Of a stretch of 64,000 bases of DNA, positions 17,245-26,277 are shown piece after piece (position 1 is the first letter of the stretch; each line of letters opens with the position of its first letter). The stretch covers positions 69,696 through 133,695 of the forward strand of contig DCDG01000040.1 of NCBI GenBank assembly GCA_002316315.1, given 5' to 3'. Source of the DNA: Candidatus Aminicenantes bacterium UBA1061 (GTDB taxonomy: Bacteria; Acidobacteriota; Aminicenantia; Aminicenantales; Saccharicenantaceae). The notes below the pieces were generated by a model. It worked only from the letters and a program-made list of their open reading frames with translations. It was not told where the DNA came from and made no database searches. The translations under genes were made by a program, and so were the position numbers.

Positions 17245-18609
17245 TTATTCTGATGTATCAATTTTTAAATCATAATCCTTGATTTTCTTGTCGAGCGTTG
17301 GCCGCGAAATGCCCAGAATCTGACTGGCCCGGCTTTTGCTCCCCTTAGTTGCTTCCAGCACATACTGTATATACCTTTTTTCTATTTCACATAAAGGGAC
17401 AAGCTCCTGGGTAAAAAGCGCCTGTTCTTCAGTCTTGACAGGCAGAGCCGGCTCCAGTGGCAGGTATTCCTTTAAAACAACATCCCCCTTGGCCAGAATC
17501 ACTGCTCTAATTAAGGCATTTTCCAGTTCGCGCACATTGCCTTTCCAGGGCTGATTAACCAGATAATCCATAACCTCTGGCGGGACTTTTCTGACATTTT
17601 TCTTTAAATCTCGGTTAATTTTTTCCAAAAGATAGGCCACCAGATCCGGTATATCTTCCCGTCTCTCTCTAAGAGGTGGTAAATTAATTTCAACCACTTT
17701 TAGCCGGTAATAAAGATCTTCTCTGAATTCACCCTGATCGACCATTTCCTTCAGGTTCTGATTAGTGGCAGCGATGATCCGGGCTTCTGTTTTAAGCACT
17801 TTTTCACCGCCGACCTTCATAAAATCCCTGGTTTCTATCACCCGGAGAAGTTTCGATTGCAGGCTGGAAGAAATATCGCCTATCTCATCCAGAAAAAGCG
17901 TGCCCTTGCCGGCCAGTTCAAACTTGCCTCTGGTCTCGGTGACAGCATCAGTAAAAGCCCCCCGTACATGGCCAAAAAGTTCAGATTCAAGCAAAGTATC
18001 CGAAATAGCCGAACAATTGATAGCTATGAAAGGTTCATCCCGGAAAGGACCGTTGTAGTGAATGGCCTTGGCCACCAGTTCCTTGCCTGTGCCGCTCTCC
18101 CCCAGGATCAGAATATTTGTTTTGGTATTGGCTACCACCCCGATCATTTTGAAGACCTGCCTCATCTGCGGTGAACGCCCAATGATATTATCAATTTGAT
18201 ATTCCTTTTGCTTTTCCTCAAGAAGATAGCTGACTTTTTCTTCCAGAGCTTTCATCTGGAGGGCTTTATCTATGGTCAGATCCAGTTCAAGATTATCCAG
18301 CGGCTTAACCAGATATTCAAAAGCTCCAGCCTTGACCGCCTCAACTGTCGTTCTCATATCGTCGAAGGCAGTCATAATAATGACTGTCACCGATTTATTT
18401 TCAGCTTTGACCTGCTTTAAAACATCGAGTCCGTTGATATCCGGGAGTTTAACATCGAGAAGAGCCAGATCCGGCTGGAAATCGCAAAAGAGAGCCAGAC
18501 CTTCTTGCCCGTTTTCAGCTCCCCTTACCTCAAAACCCCTCTTTTTAAGATGAGAGATTAATGTCCGGTTAACGAGAGGATCATCTTCTATAACAAGAAC
18601 TTTAGTCAT
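17245..18609 (-). CDS. NtrC-family sigma-54-dependent response regulator
   Basis: A receiver domain (phospho-acceptor Asp52 in LLDVKLP) is followed by an AAA+ domain with Walker A GESGTGKE and a GAFTDA loop, and by a Fis-type helix-turn-helix (SRASQILGISRPTLDKKIKDY). GAFTDA replaces the commoner GAFTGA loop that contacts sigma-54; this variant is known in active family members. I start it at ATG 18609 with AAAGGAG upstream; this ATG overlaps the stop of the kinase gene (ATGA), so the two are translationally coupled. It should be phosphorylated by that kinase and activate sigma-54 promoters such as the one at 17137. Confidence 0.92.
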   Translation of the reverse strand: MTKVLVIEDDPLVNRTLISHLKKRGFEVRGAENGQEGLALFCDFQPDLALLDVKLPDINGLDVLKQVKAENKSVTVIIMTAFDDMRTTVEAVKAGAFEYLVKPLDNLELDLTIDKALQMKALEEKVSYLLEEKQKEYQIDNIIGRSPQMRQVFKMIGVVANTKTNILILGESGTGKELVAKAIHYNGPFRDEPFIAINCSAISDTLLESELFGHVRGAFTDAVTETRGKFELAGKGTLFLDEIGDISSSLQSKLLRVIETRDFMKVGGEKVLKTEARIIAATNQNLKEMVDQGEFREDLYYRLKVVEINLPPLRERREDIPDLVAYLLEKINRDLKKNVRKVPPEVMDYLVNQPWKGNVRELENALIRAVILAKGDVVLKEYLPLEPALPVKTEEQALFTQELVPLCEIEKRYIQYVLEATKGSKSRASQILGISRPTLDKKIKDYDLKIDTSE

Positions 18610-20090
18610 AGGTCTTTCTCCTTTTCCTGTGTTTCGCAGGGAATTCTGATGAGAAAGCAACTGCCCCGCCCTTCTTTCCTGACTACTTTGATTGTTCCTC
18701 CATGCTGTTCAACAATCCGGCGGGCATTAGCCAGGCCCAGCCCGGCTCCTGATCCCTTGGTCGTAAAGAAAGGCTCAAAGATATTCTCCCAGTCTTTTTC
18801 GGGTATACCGCTACCTGTATCACAAATTCTGATCTCAAAAAATGATCTGTCTCCTTCTGACATAAAAAACAGAGAAACTTCAATTTCGCCACTTTCATCC
18901 ACCGCCTCATAGGCGTTGCGCAGAATATTCAAGAATACCTGGCGGAGCTTGTCGCCATCGACAAGAGCTGGAGGCAGCCCTTGCTGATAATTTTTTCTGA
19001 CCTGAACGTGCTTCTCGGCCAGTGAAGGCAGCAGAACTTTTAGCGATTCACCAATAATCTGATCCATTTCAAAGTAGTCAGTTTGCAGAACCGATATCCG
19101 GGTGAAACTTAACAACTCTTTGATAAATTTTTCTATCTGGTCAATACCCTCCTGGGCAATTGACAAATGCTCTTTTTCTATTTCATCCAGCAGGTCGTTA
19201 TCAGCCAGTTTCTGAATATTTAACTTAACTGAAGTTAAAGGATTGCGAATTTCGTGGGCAATAGTCGCCGATAATTTGCCAATCGAGGCTAGTTTTTCAG
19301 CCTGAACCAGCTTTTTATTAGCTTCCTGCATCTGCTCCCTGGCCACATTTAATTCTTCCGTCATCAGATTAAAGCTTTTGGTCAGGGCACCAATCTCATC
19401 TGAAGAAATCAAGGGGATATGATAGCTGAAATCTCCCCGGGATATTCTTCTGGTGCCTTCCAGCAAATTTTGTATTGGTCTGGTCACACGCTTGACCAGA
19501 AGATTGATGCCGACAATCGCCAGGAGCAAGGCCAGAAAGCCAAAGCCGAAAAGCGTCAGCCTGGACTGGTTTATTCGTTGTTTAACATCGTCGAGTTTTA
19601 AGCCTATCTTCACCGAACCCCATTTGATATCTGAACCGGCCACATAAATAGGAATCTCAATCTGCATGACTTCACAACTTTGCTGGCCATCAGTCAAGTT
19701 TATATTCTGATAAAAGACCGCGTCCGGCGGCACCTCGCCAGCACATCTCGTCTGATTGATAATCTCGGTGTTGCCGATGATACTGTCACTGGCCACCACT
19801 GGCCGCCCGCTGCGGTCATAAAAAATGACATAGGCCAGATCATCTCTGATAAGACCGGCAATATTTTCATCTATTGATTCCAGTTCCCACAGGGCAAAAT
19901 GCCTGGCATTCATCCCGGCTATATATCTGACCATGAGGAGACCACGATTCCTTTTTTCTTCATAAATGAATCTCGCTTCCCGATTCTGAATGGCCGCCAG
20001 TACCCCGATGATAAACAAAGCCAGAATGACAGACACCCAGAAGACCAGCTGGACATAGATTGATATTCTGAATTTGCGTTTCAGGCTCAT
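18606..20090 (-). CDS. Membrane sensor histidine kinase
   Basis: Two helices (about 12-32 and 179-199) enclose a periplasmic sensor region of roughly 145 residues. A HAMP domain follows, then the H-box AHEIRNPL with His279, the N-box NILRNAYEAV and the ATP-binding DTGSGIPE and GAGLGLANARRIV motifs. The kinase looks complete. Its ATG overlaps the stop of the upstream peptide-binding protein gene by four bases (ATGA), and it has no own Shine-Dalgarno, so it depends on translation of that gene. This strict coupling suggests that the binding protein presents the signal to the sensor region. Confidence 0.93.
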   Translation of the reverse strand: MSLKRKFRISIYVQLVFWVSVILALFIIGVLAAIQNREARFIYEEKRNRGLLMVRYIAGMNARHFALWELESIDENIAGLIRDDLAYVIFYDRSGRPVVASDSIIGNTEIINQTRCAGEVPPDAVFYQNINLTDGQQSCEVMQIEIPIYVAGSDIKWGSVKIGLKLDDVKQRINQSRLTLFGFGFLALLLAIVGINLLVKRVTRPIQNLLEGTRRISRGDFSYHIPLISSDEIGALTKSFNLMTEELNVAREQMQEANKKLVQAEKLASIGKLSATIAHEIRNPLTSVKLNIQKLADNDLLDEIEKEHLSIAQEGIDQIEKFIKELLSFTRISVLQTDYFEMDQIIGESLKVLLPSLAEKHVQVRKNYQQGLPPALVDGDKLRQVFLNILRNAYEAVDESGEIEVSLFFMSEGDRSFFEIRICDTGSGIPEKDWENIFEPFFTTKGSGAGLGLANARRIVEQHGGTIKVVRKEGRGSCFLIRIPCETQEKEKDL

Positions 20091-21700
20091 TGGTCTATCC
20101 AGGCATCCTTCAGGTCTAGATAAAAAACCCCGGCTGGCTGAGGCCTAAGATTTTTTATATAGGGCTGATAGGCTACCCGCTGCTTGAAATAATAAAGGGG
20201 AATAGCTGGCACCTCATTTGTTAAGAGATCCTCCATTTGTCTGAAAAGCCTTACCCGTCTCTCGAGGAGGTTGGCATTGCGCTGCTCATCAAGCCAGACA
20301 TCGAGCTGTTCATGCTTATACTTAAAATAATTCAAGTTGAGGAAGGATTTAGAATAAAAAAGAGGATAGAGCAAGAATTCCGGATCGGGTACAGGAATTG
20401 ACCAATCAAAATAGACCAGATAGGGAATGCGGTCGTTTTTTATTTCATCCAGAGATTTTATCAATTTAAGCTGCAGATCAATTCCAGCCGGTCGCAATTC
20501 GCCTTTAAGCTCTCGATAGAGTTTCTCCGCCAGCTCATTAAAAGAAAACTCAAAGTAAAGATTAACCGGCAAGGTCTGGCCTGAGCTGCCCAGTCCATGT
20601 GCTGCTAATCTCTCGGCAATCCGCCCGAAGCTCAGTTCTTGAGGCGGAGGAGAAGGCAAAAAACCAGGAAGATAAGGAGGAATATAATTATCTAAAACCT
20701 GAGCAAAATAAGCGGGAGAAGAAACCAGGCCGGCCAGCTTGCTCTTTTCAATCAACCTGCTCAACAGACTTCTGACCTCTGGCTGGTCAAAGGGCGGCAG
20801 ATGACAGCTAAAAAACAAATAACTCATTTTAAGAGAATTACTTTCGAGAACCTGATACCTGTCCCTGGAAATTCGATAAGAAAAATAAGGGACAATTTGA
20901 ACTTCATCTCGGAAAAAGCCCTCGAGCAAAAAATAGGGGCTGACTTCAACTCGATTGACATAGGCTTTCCGGCCGAAGTAGTGGTCATTTCTTGCCAGAC
21001 TCATACCCGTAATATCCAGTTTTGAATTCCTCAGCCAGTGGTCAAATTTAAAAGGGCCAGCTCCGACCGGGCGGTTAAAAAACTTCTTTTTATCTTTCTC
21101 CACGAGCTGCTGGGGCAAGATTTTAGCAAAACTTGAGGCTAAAAAATACAAATTAGCCGCACTTGAGTATTTCCAGTCAATTTCTATCGTCTTATCATCT
21201 ATGATTTTTATCCCGGCAACTTCACTTGCCTGCCCCTGCCAGAACTCCTCACCGCCTTCAATTCTCTGAGCAAATAAATAAAAATATGGATTACCCTTCA
21301 GTCTGAAGAGCCTTTCGAAGGAATATTTAACATCGCCTGAGGTCACCGGCTGGCCATTATGAAAGGTGGCTTTATTCCTGAGATAGAAGACTGTTCTACG
21401 TCCGCCGTTATCAATGACCCAGTACTCAGCCAGTCCCGGTGAAATCTCTATACTCCGGTCAAGCTTGAGCAGCCCTTCGTACAGGTTTTCAATGATCAGG
21501 GGATAGCCATGGCCAGCTGGATCAAGGTCAGTATTAAGATTCTGGCTATAAGCTTTAATTTTTAGCACGCCACCCGTTCGTGGCTTGACTCTCCTTTCCT
21601 GGCCAAAGGCCCTGGCCGGATTTTCACCCAGCCAAAAGAAAAGCAGGATGGCCAGCAGGGCAAAAAGACCGCCCCGCCTCTTTTTCTCCAGGCTATTCAT
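20087..21700 (-). CDS. Family 5 (oligopeptide-type) extracellular solute-binding protein
   Basis: An N-terminal signal segment (about 12-31) precedes a 500-residue binding protein with GGVLKIKAYSQN near the start, LYEGLLKL, FHNGQPVTSGDVKYSFER and PVGAGPFKF, all hallmarks of the DppA/OppA/NikA class. Its ligand is probably a peptide. No ABC permease or ATPase gene lies nearby; instead it is coupled by a four-base overlap to a sensor kinase and preceded, after 34 bases, by an M19 dipeptidase. This points to a role in ligand sensing, though it could also serve a distant transporter. No good Shine-Dalgarno is visible. Confidence 0.88.
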   Translation of the reverse strand: MNSLEKKRRGGLFALLAILLFFWLGENPARAFGQERRVKPRTGGVLKIKAYSQNLNTDLDPAGHGYPLIIENLYEGLLKLDRSIEISPGLAEYWVIDNGGRRTVFYLRNKATFHNGQPVTSGDVKYSFERLFRLKGNPYFYLFAQRIEGGEEFWQGQASEVAGIKIIDDKTIEIDWKYSSAANLYFLASSFAKILPQQLVEKDKKKFFNRPVGAGPFKFDHWLRNSKLDITGMSLARNDHYFGRKAYVNRVEVSPYFLLEGFFRDEVQIVPYFSYRISRDRYQVLESNSLKMSYLFFSCHLPPFDQPEVRSLLSRLIEKSKLAGLVSSPAYFAQVLDNYIPPYLPGFLPSPPPQELSFGRIAERLAAHGLGSSGQTLPVNLYFEFSFNELAEKLYRELKGELRPAGIDLQLKLIKSLDEIKNDRIPYLVYFDWSIPVPDPEFLLYPLFYSKSFLNLNYFKYKHEQLDVWLDEQRNANLLERRVRLFRQMEDLLTNEVPAIPLYYFKQRVAYQPYIKNLRPQPAGVFYLDLKDAWIDQ

Positions 21701-21734
21701 TACTAATAAATAATAACCTAATCCTGGCTGAAAA

Positions 21735-23012
21735 TCACCTCTTACTATTATTCAATTTTTCGGCCACTGTTTTTACCTGGTTAAAAACCCGGAAAAAATT
21801 CTGCCCCCAGATTTTCGCCAGATCTGATTCTGAATAGCCCCGCTTCATTAACTCAACGGTGACATTAATCATCTGACTGACGTCATTACAACCGACGACT
21901 CCCCCGCCTCCATCAAAATCAGTGCCTATTCCCACATAATCAACACCAACCAGTTTGATCACATGATCAATATGATCAACCAGATCCTGAACAGTAGCCA
22001 CTTCGACCGGATATTTCCGGTTTAATTCCTGCATTTCTGCCGTTATTTTCTCCCTCTGAGCTTCATCCTTGACATCTCTCAAGTTACCATATTTAGCTCT
22101 GAATTCCTGTAAGGCTTTATCCCTGTCTGGATTTGGTCTGGGTGGTTTGACATAAGAAGAGAGAAAACAGATCTGGATAACTCCTCCTCTGGCTGCCAGG
22201 GCTTTAATCATGTCATCCGTTAGATTCCGCGGATTGTCACAGACTGCCCGTGCACAGGAATGAGAAGCAATAATAGGTGCCTGACTGCTCTCCAGAACAT
22301 CCCAGAAGCTCTTGTCAGAGGCATGAGAAATATCAATAATCATGCCCAGGCGGTTACATTCGGCCACCACCTGCCTGCCAAACTGGCTTAAACCCTTGTC
22401 CTCAGGATCATTCCGGTCAGTTGACGAATCGCAAATATCATTATCAGCTGTATGACACAGGGTGATATAGCGAACTCCTTCTTCATAAAAATGTTCAATC
22501 AGGCTTAGATCCTGACCAATGGCATAGCCATTCTCAATCCCGAGGAAGGCCGTCAGTTTACCCTGCTTTTTGAATTTATAGGCATCTTCCGGGTTGAAGG
22601 CCAGGCCGATCAACCGGTCGTTAGCCACCACCATTTTCTTTACAGCTTCAACCAGGCTTTCTGTTATCTGCCTGGCAGTCTGATAGCCCTGAGCCGTGCG
22701 TGGCCCCTGGCCGACAAAGGCGGCAAAAAACTCCGCATCCAGCCCGCCCTCTTTCATCCGGGGAAGATCAATTTTACCAGCGCCAGGGGAATCAGGGTCA
22801 TGCCTCTCGGCTGGATTCCAGTTTCCCCTGACCAGTCTCATGGCCGTATCACAATGAGTATCAAGTGTTAAGATTTTTTGGTGAATAGCCCTGGCCCGCT
22901 CGAGAAGCTCCTGATCACTGAGCTGGGCAGAACTTTGAGTCTCAGCAGGTAAGTTAGAAAACAGCATTATCAATAAGACTCCCACCAAGGCTGATTTTCT
23001 TGTCGTCATCAT
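21735..23012 (-). CDS. Secreted membrane-dipeptidase-like enzyme, peptidase family M19
   Basis: A signal peptide (first 24 residues) is followed by the M19 barrel: LDTHCDTA carries the first zinc ligands, GIENGYAIG the bridging Glu, ITLCHTADN and IIDISHASD the further His ligands, and YVGIGTDFDGG the C-terminal motif. These enzymes hydrolyse dipeptides, including D-amino-acid-containing ones. AAAGGA precedes the tandem ATGs. It begins the likely operon dipeptidase, binding protein, kinase, regulator, so dipeptides or their loss could be the signal monitored by this group. Confidence 0.92.
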   Translation of the reverse strand: MMTTRKSALVGVLLIMLFSNLPAETQSSAQLSDQELLERARAIHQKILTLDTHCDTAMRLVRGNWNPAERHDPDSPGAGKIDLPRMKEGGLDAEFFAAFVGQGPRTAQGYQTARQITESLVEAVKKMVVANDRLIGLAFNPEDAYKFKKQGKLTAFLGIENGYAIGQDLSLIEHFYEEGVRYITLCHTADNDICDSSTDRNDPEDKGLSQFGRQVVAECNRLGMIIDISHASDKSFWDVLESSQAPIIASHSCARAVCDNPRNLTDDMIKALAARGGVIQICFLSSYVKPPRPNPDRDKALQEFRAKYGNLRDVKDEAQREKITAEMQELNRKYPVEVATVQDLVDHIDHVIKLVGVDYVGIGTDFDGGGGVVGCNDVSQMINVTVELMKRGYSESDLAKIWGQNFFRVFNQVKTVAEKLNNSKR

Positions 23013-23086
23013 TATATCCTTTCATTTTTGATTTTATTTTCCTGGCAAGATTAGGTAAAAAACTCCATTTAACCAAGTCGGGCTTA

Positions 23087-24058
23087 TCACTTCTTTTTTA
23101 ATAGATAATAGACGGCTGATCGGCCAGAACGGGCCTTAAGAAAATCAACCACCTCGTAGCCCTGCTTAAAATAATTTAAAAAAACCTCCCTGCTTTTAAG
23201 CCTCCAGTCAGCAGGAATATTCCTAACCTCCTCTGGCCCGCTGGCGGTTTCATGCAGGAGACGGTAGAAATCAACCGGCACTTCCAGCAGAATATTTTCC
23301 TCATTCAAATCAAGCCTGACACTTTTAACCAGTTGGAGTTCGATTTCAGACTGGCCAGCTTTAACTGTTTGCCACTCAGCTTCCAGAGCTTTAGGCAGGC
23401 GGTTGATCAGAGGTTCAATTTCTTCCTCAGGGATAAAGGGCTGGTGTCTTTTAAGCAAATCCCAGCCAATAAAAAAACGATCAGAAGACACATCACGGCG
23501 ATTAAGACGCCCTCCATATTCACCATAAGGAGCCAGGCGGTACTCGATGACCTGCATACCGAATTGCCTGATATTCCGGTAGGCATTAACTGCCGTCAGC
23601 GGGTCATAAGTACAGACGACCAGTTTGACCCGGAAAACGGACAGCAAAACTTCTTTTTGAAATTCTTTGATCCTGGTTCCGAGGCCAAAATTCAGCCGAT
23701 CGGTTCTGACTCCCAAAAACTGGGAATAAAACCACAGATTGTCCCCCGACTCAAAACCAAGACTTTTATCCCTAAGGCCGACAAAGCCATAGCTGAAACC
23801 AACCAGATGAGGCTCATCAAAAATAAATTTCCCGTTATCATCCGATTCAAAAGCACCAATAAACAAACTGCTGCCTTCGTGCAAAAAATTTTCACACATC
23901 AGATTCCGGGTGCCGGCCAGATGGTCATCAGCAAACTCCCAAATGGCCTGGCGTAAATTTTCATATTTCTGATAATCGGCGGACTGATCAGAATTTTCAA
24001 CCCTCAGCAGAAATTTTTTATCTCCGCTGACGATTAGCTTTTCAGGCAGGTTAATCAT
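23087..24058 (-). CDS. GNAT-superfamily acetyltransferase-like protein (COG3375 type)
   Basis: The middle of this 323-residue protein reads LVGFSYGFVG, YSQFLGVRTDRLNFGLGTRIKEFQKE, VCTYDPLTAVNAYRNI and later SSDRFFIGWDL, a series typical of the COG3375 group of predicted acetyltransferases. The GLGTRI segment stands where the acetyl-CoA pyrophosphate loop is expected. The acceptor is unknown. The start overlaps the stop of a short upstream frame (ATGA at 24058-24055). It lies 74 bases upstream of the M19 gene on the same strand. Confidence 0.72.
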   Translation of the reverse strand: MINLPEKLIVSGDKKFLLRVENSDQSADYQKYENLRQAIWEFADDHLAGTRNLMCENFLHEGSSLFIGAFESDDNGKFIFDEPHLVGFSYGFVGLRDKSLGFESGDNLWFYSQFLGVRTDRLNFGLGTRIKEFQKEVLLSVFRVKLVVCTYDPLTAVNAYRNIRQFGMQVIEYRLAPYGEYGGRLNRRDVSSDRFFIGWDLLKRHQPFIPEEEIEPLINRLPKALEAEWQTVKAGQSEIELQLVKSVRLDLNEENILLEVPVDFYRLLHETASGPEEVRNIPADWRLKSREVFLNYFKQGYEVVDFLKARSGRSAVYYLLKKK

Positions 24059-24201
24059 AATATTTGGATTTTATCATTCTGACGCCTGGTTTTTAAAGCC
24101 GAATTTGTTTCTACCAGAAAATTTTTCAGGATTGAGGCGTTCGCCTGGGCCAGATAAAAATAGTTTTCAGTACCGAAAGCTGGAGGGCTGACAAAACCCA
24201 T
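24055..24201 (-). CDS. Short frame coupled to the GNAT gene, possibly a gene remnant
   Basis: From ATG 24201 a 48-residue frame ends in TGA overlapping the GNAT start codon. It contains GFVSPPAFGTENYFYLAQAN and a basic end. In-frame sequence also continues upstream of the ATG (LIDKQTVFFPIAR) for about 24 codons before a stop, without an ATG. The residue composition looks protein-like and the overlap is typical of coupled genes, but there is no Shine-Dalgarno and no family match, so a decayed 3' end of a lost gene is equally likely. Confidence 0.3.
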   Translation of the reverse strand: MGFVSPPAFGTENYFYLAQANASILKNFLVETNSALKTRRQNDKIQIL

Positions 24202-24364
24202 TCTGGCTATTGGAAAAAAGACTGTCTGTTTATCAATTAAGGAAAATCTGATAAGATTTAAAGCTAAACAGTCAGATTAGAGATTTTTAGCCAGGAGGCG
24301 AAAGCTTTTAAGTCATGATTTTTGTCAACATTACTCTTGTTTTCAGAGTGGGTAAAAAACTCTG

Positions 24365-25099
24365 ATGTCGGATCTTGATTTTCTTACCCAGTTACCTCTG
24401 AAAAAGACCAGAAGAGCCAGGCGGGCAAAGATAATTATTCTTTCGCTCGAAATTATCCTGGTAGTTGGACTGATGGTCTTCTGGATATCCTCAAGTGCCA
24501 TCAGACATAACAAAAGCCTTTGGGTCCTCTTCTTTTATTGTTTCCCATCAGAATTTCTGATTTCTTTTGTGCCCCATGAACCGGTCATACTATTTTTCAG
24601 CAAATATTATAGTGCCCTGACAGTGGCCGCGGTTTCTCTGGCCGGTACCGTTCTGGCCGAAGCTCTCGACTATTCAACTCTTAAGCTGGTAGAAGAGTTT
24701 AAGTTGCTGTCAAAAGCTAAGAAAAGCGGGCTGGTTGAAAAGCTGATTAATGCTTTTGGCCGCCAGCCATACCTGGCCCTCTGGGTTGCCGCTTTTTTGC
24801 CTGTTCCGTTTTACCCTTTTCGCTTTTTGACCGTTATGACCAATCTACCCCTGGCAGGTTACCTGGCAGTTATTGTTACGGCCCGCTTTCCGAAATTTTT
24901 AATTCTGGCTTTGATTGGACGGGTACTCAAGATACCGAACTTGATTATCGTCGGATTTTTCCTAATCATGATTCTGGCTGGCTATTTGCCAAGCGTAAGA
25001 TTTAATAAAAAAAGGAAAAAAGCCGGAGCTCAGCACATGGAATCATCTCCGGCCCTAAGACCTGAGCAAGAGGAAAAGGCCACTGCCAGTTCAAGCTAA
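24365..25099 (+). CDS. VTT-domain (DedA/TVP38-like) membrane protein
   Basis: Several hydrophobic segments are present, with the segment FLPVPFYPFRFLTVMTNLPL and a following ARFPKFLILALIGR that match the VTT/SNARE-associated membrane family. Members are implicated in lipid scrambling or undecaprenyl-phosphate handling, as known from DedA studies; the substrate here is unknown. The first 24 residues and the last 35 are charged and cytoplasmic. The ATG has no Shine-Dalgarno and directly follows a small hairpin (24344-24364). The C-terminal tail is Glu/Ala/Ser-rich and probably disordered. Confidence 0.7.
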   Translation: MSDLDFLTQLPLKKTRRARRAKIIILSLEIILVVGLMVFWISSSAIRHNKSLWVLFFYCFPSEFLISFVPHEPVILFFSKYYSALTVAAVSLAGTVLAEALDYSTLKLVEEFKLLSKAKKSGLVEKLINAFGRQPYLALWVAAFLPVPFYPFRFLTVMTNLPLAGYLAVIVTARFPKFLILALIGRVLKIPNLIIVGFFLIMILAGYLPSVRFNKKRKKAGAQHMESSPALRPEQEEKATASSS

Positions 25100-25104
25100 G
25101 TTTT

Positions 25105-25133
25105 TTGACAGACTGTTCAGGGCATGATATAAA
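25105..25133 (+). promoter_or_regulatory. Sigma-70 promoter of the lipid-kinase-like gene
   Basis: TTGACA (25105-25110), a 17-base spacer and TATAAA (25128-25133) form a near-consensus promoter just after the stop of the VTT gene. Transcription would start near 25140, leaving a 40-base leader. Confidence 0.65.
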
Positions 25134-25179
25134 ATTAAGCTATCCAGATAAAATTGAAATATGTCCTGATTGACAAATA

Positions 25180-26139
25180 ATGGAAAGTAAGAATCGGCCA
25201 GATAAAAAAATTGTCTGCATCATCAATCCAGCGGCAGCTAATAGGCGCTGGAAAAGACGCCGGCATTTACGGGCTAAATTGATAGAGAGTTTGCCCGGGA
25301 AATGCCTGGATGCACCTGGCAGTAAAGAAGAAACAGTTGCCATGGCCAGAGCAGCCTGCCAGGAAGCTGAGCTGGTTGTAGCTGTCGGTGGAGACGGAAC
25401 CATCGCCGATGTTCTCGAAGGCATTTTTGAATCTCCCCGCCGGCCAGAGGTAGCCCTTGGAGTTATTCCCTTCGGCAGCGGCAATGCTTTTCGAAAGTCC
25501 ATTGGACTTCCCCGCCAGCCGTTTAAGGCCATTAAACATTTATTGGAAGGAGATGTCCTGACTGTCGATCTGATTCAGATAGAAGACAAGGTGGCTGGTT
25601 TTGCCAGTGTGGGTTCAACAGCAGCCGTAACGGGAGAAAAAATAAAACATTCGATTCCGGGGCTGATTGGCCATCTGCTGGCAGCCAGACGGCTTCTGTT
25701 CTATAAAAGAGAAGAAAAAATTATTGAACTACATGATGGCCTGGACCAGCATGGCAATAAATTTGATTATTTGGAATTGTCTTCACACTTTCTCGACGGT
25801 GTCATCGGCAAGTTCAATTATTTTGGTTATAGCTGGTTGGTGGCGCCCGAGGCCCGTCTGAATGATGGTTATCTTGACCTGGTCCTGTTTGAGATGTCTC
25901 CTCTTCTATATATTCTATGCTTCCCCCTGATTTACTTTGGTCTTCTTCAGAAAAACCTGCGACATTTCAAAGCTAAAGAAATAACTATCAGGGGTCGGAA
26001 CCTTGATGTTCAATACAACGGCGAGTATCTGAACAGCCTGAGTACAGTCAAAGCCAGAGTTTTGCCGGCCAGCCTCAAGGTCATGGCCAATGAGAAAAAG
26101 GCCAGGCGTTTCCTGGTCGAGACCGAAGATATTAACTGA
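25180..26139 (+). CDS. Diacylglycerol kinase-like lipid/sphingosine kinase family protein
   Basis: The nucleotide-binding motif GGDGT (70-74) and the downstream IPFGSGNAFRKSIGLP segment define the DAGK catalytic family (YegS/BmrU/DgkB). INPAAANRR near the N-terminus and LNDGYLDLVLFE in the second domain are also typical. It would phosphorylate a lipid alcohol such as diacylglycerol, or a related substrate, at the cytoplasmic face. Length (319) is normal. The start has no strong Shine-Dalgarno. Neighbouring lipid and envelope genes agree with a role in membrane lipid turnover. Confidence 0.88.
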   Translation: MESKNRPDKKIVCIINPAAANRRWKRRRHLRAKLIESLPGKCLDAPGSKEETVAMARAACQEAELVVAVGGDGTIADVLEGIFESPRRPEVALGVIPFGSGNAFRKSIGLPRQPFKAIKHLLEGDVLTVDLIQIEDKVAGFASVGSTAAVTGEKIKHSIPGLIGHLLAARRLLFYKREEKIIELHDGLDQHGNKFDYLELSSHFLDGVIGKFNYFGYSWLVAPEARLNDGYLDLVLFEMSPLLYILCFPLIYFGLLQKNLRHFKAKEITIRGRNLDVQYNGEYLNSLSTVKARVLPASLKVMANEKKARRFLVETEDIN

Positions 26140-26225
26140 GATTAAACCAGGTCTAACCAGCGAAAAATTTTTGCGACTCTCATCAGAGGAAAGGATTACC
26201 AGGGCCTTTCTACTACCAGAAAAAA

Positions 26226-26254
26226 TTGAACTCGACCGCTATTAAAACTATAAT
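26226..26254 (+). promoter_or_regulatory. Sigma-70 promoter of the epimerase/protease pair
   Basis: TTGAAC (26226-26231), a 17-base spacer and a perfect TATAAT (26249-26254). The start near 26261 is 17 bases before the ATG at 26278. Confidence 0.6.
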
Positions 26255-26277
26255 TTCGAGAGACTTGATTTTAAATC

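Noticed and set aside
23252..23956. 234-codon frame on the plus strand inside the GNAT gene
   Set aside because: The minus-strand protein has recognisable family motifs; the opposite frame is uninformative and lacks a ribosome site.
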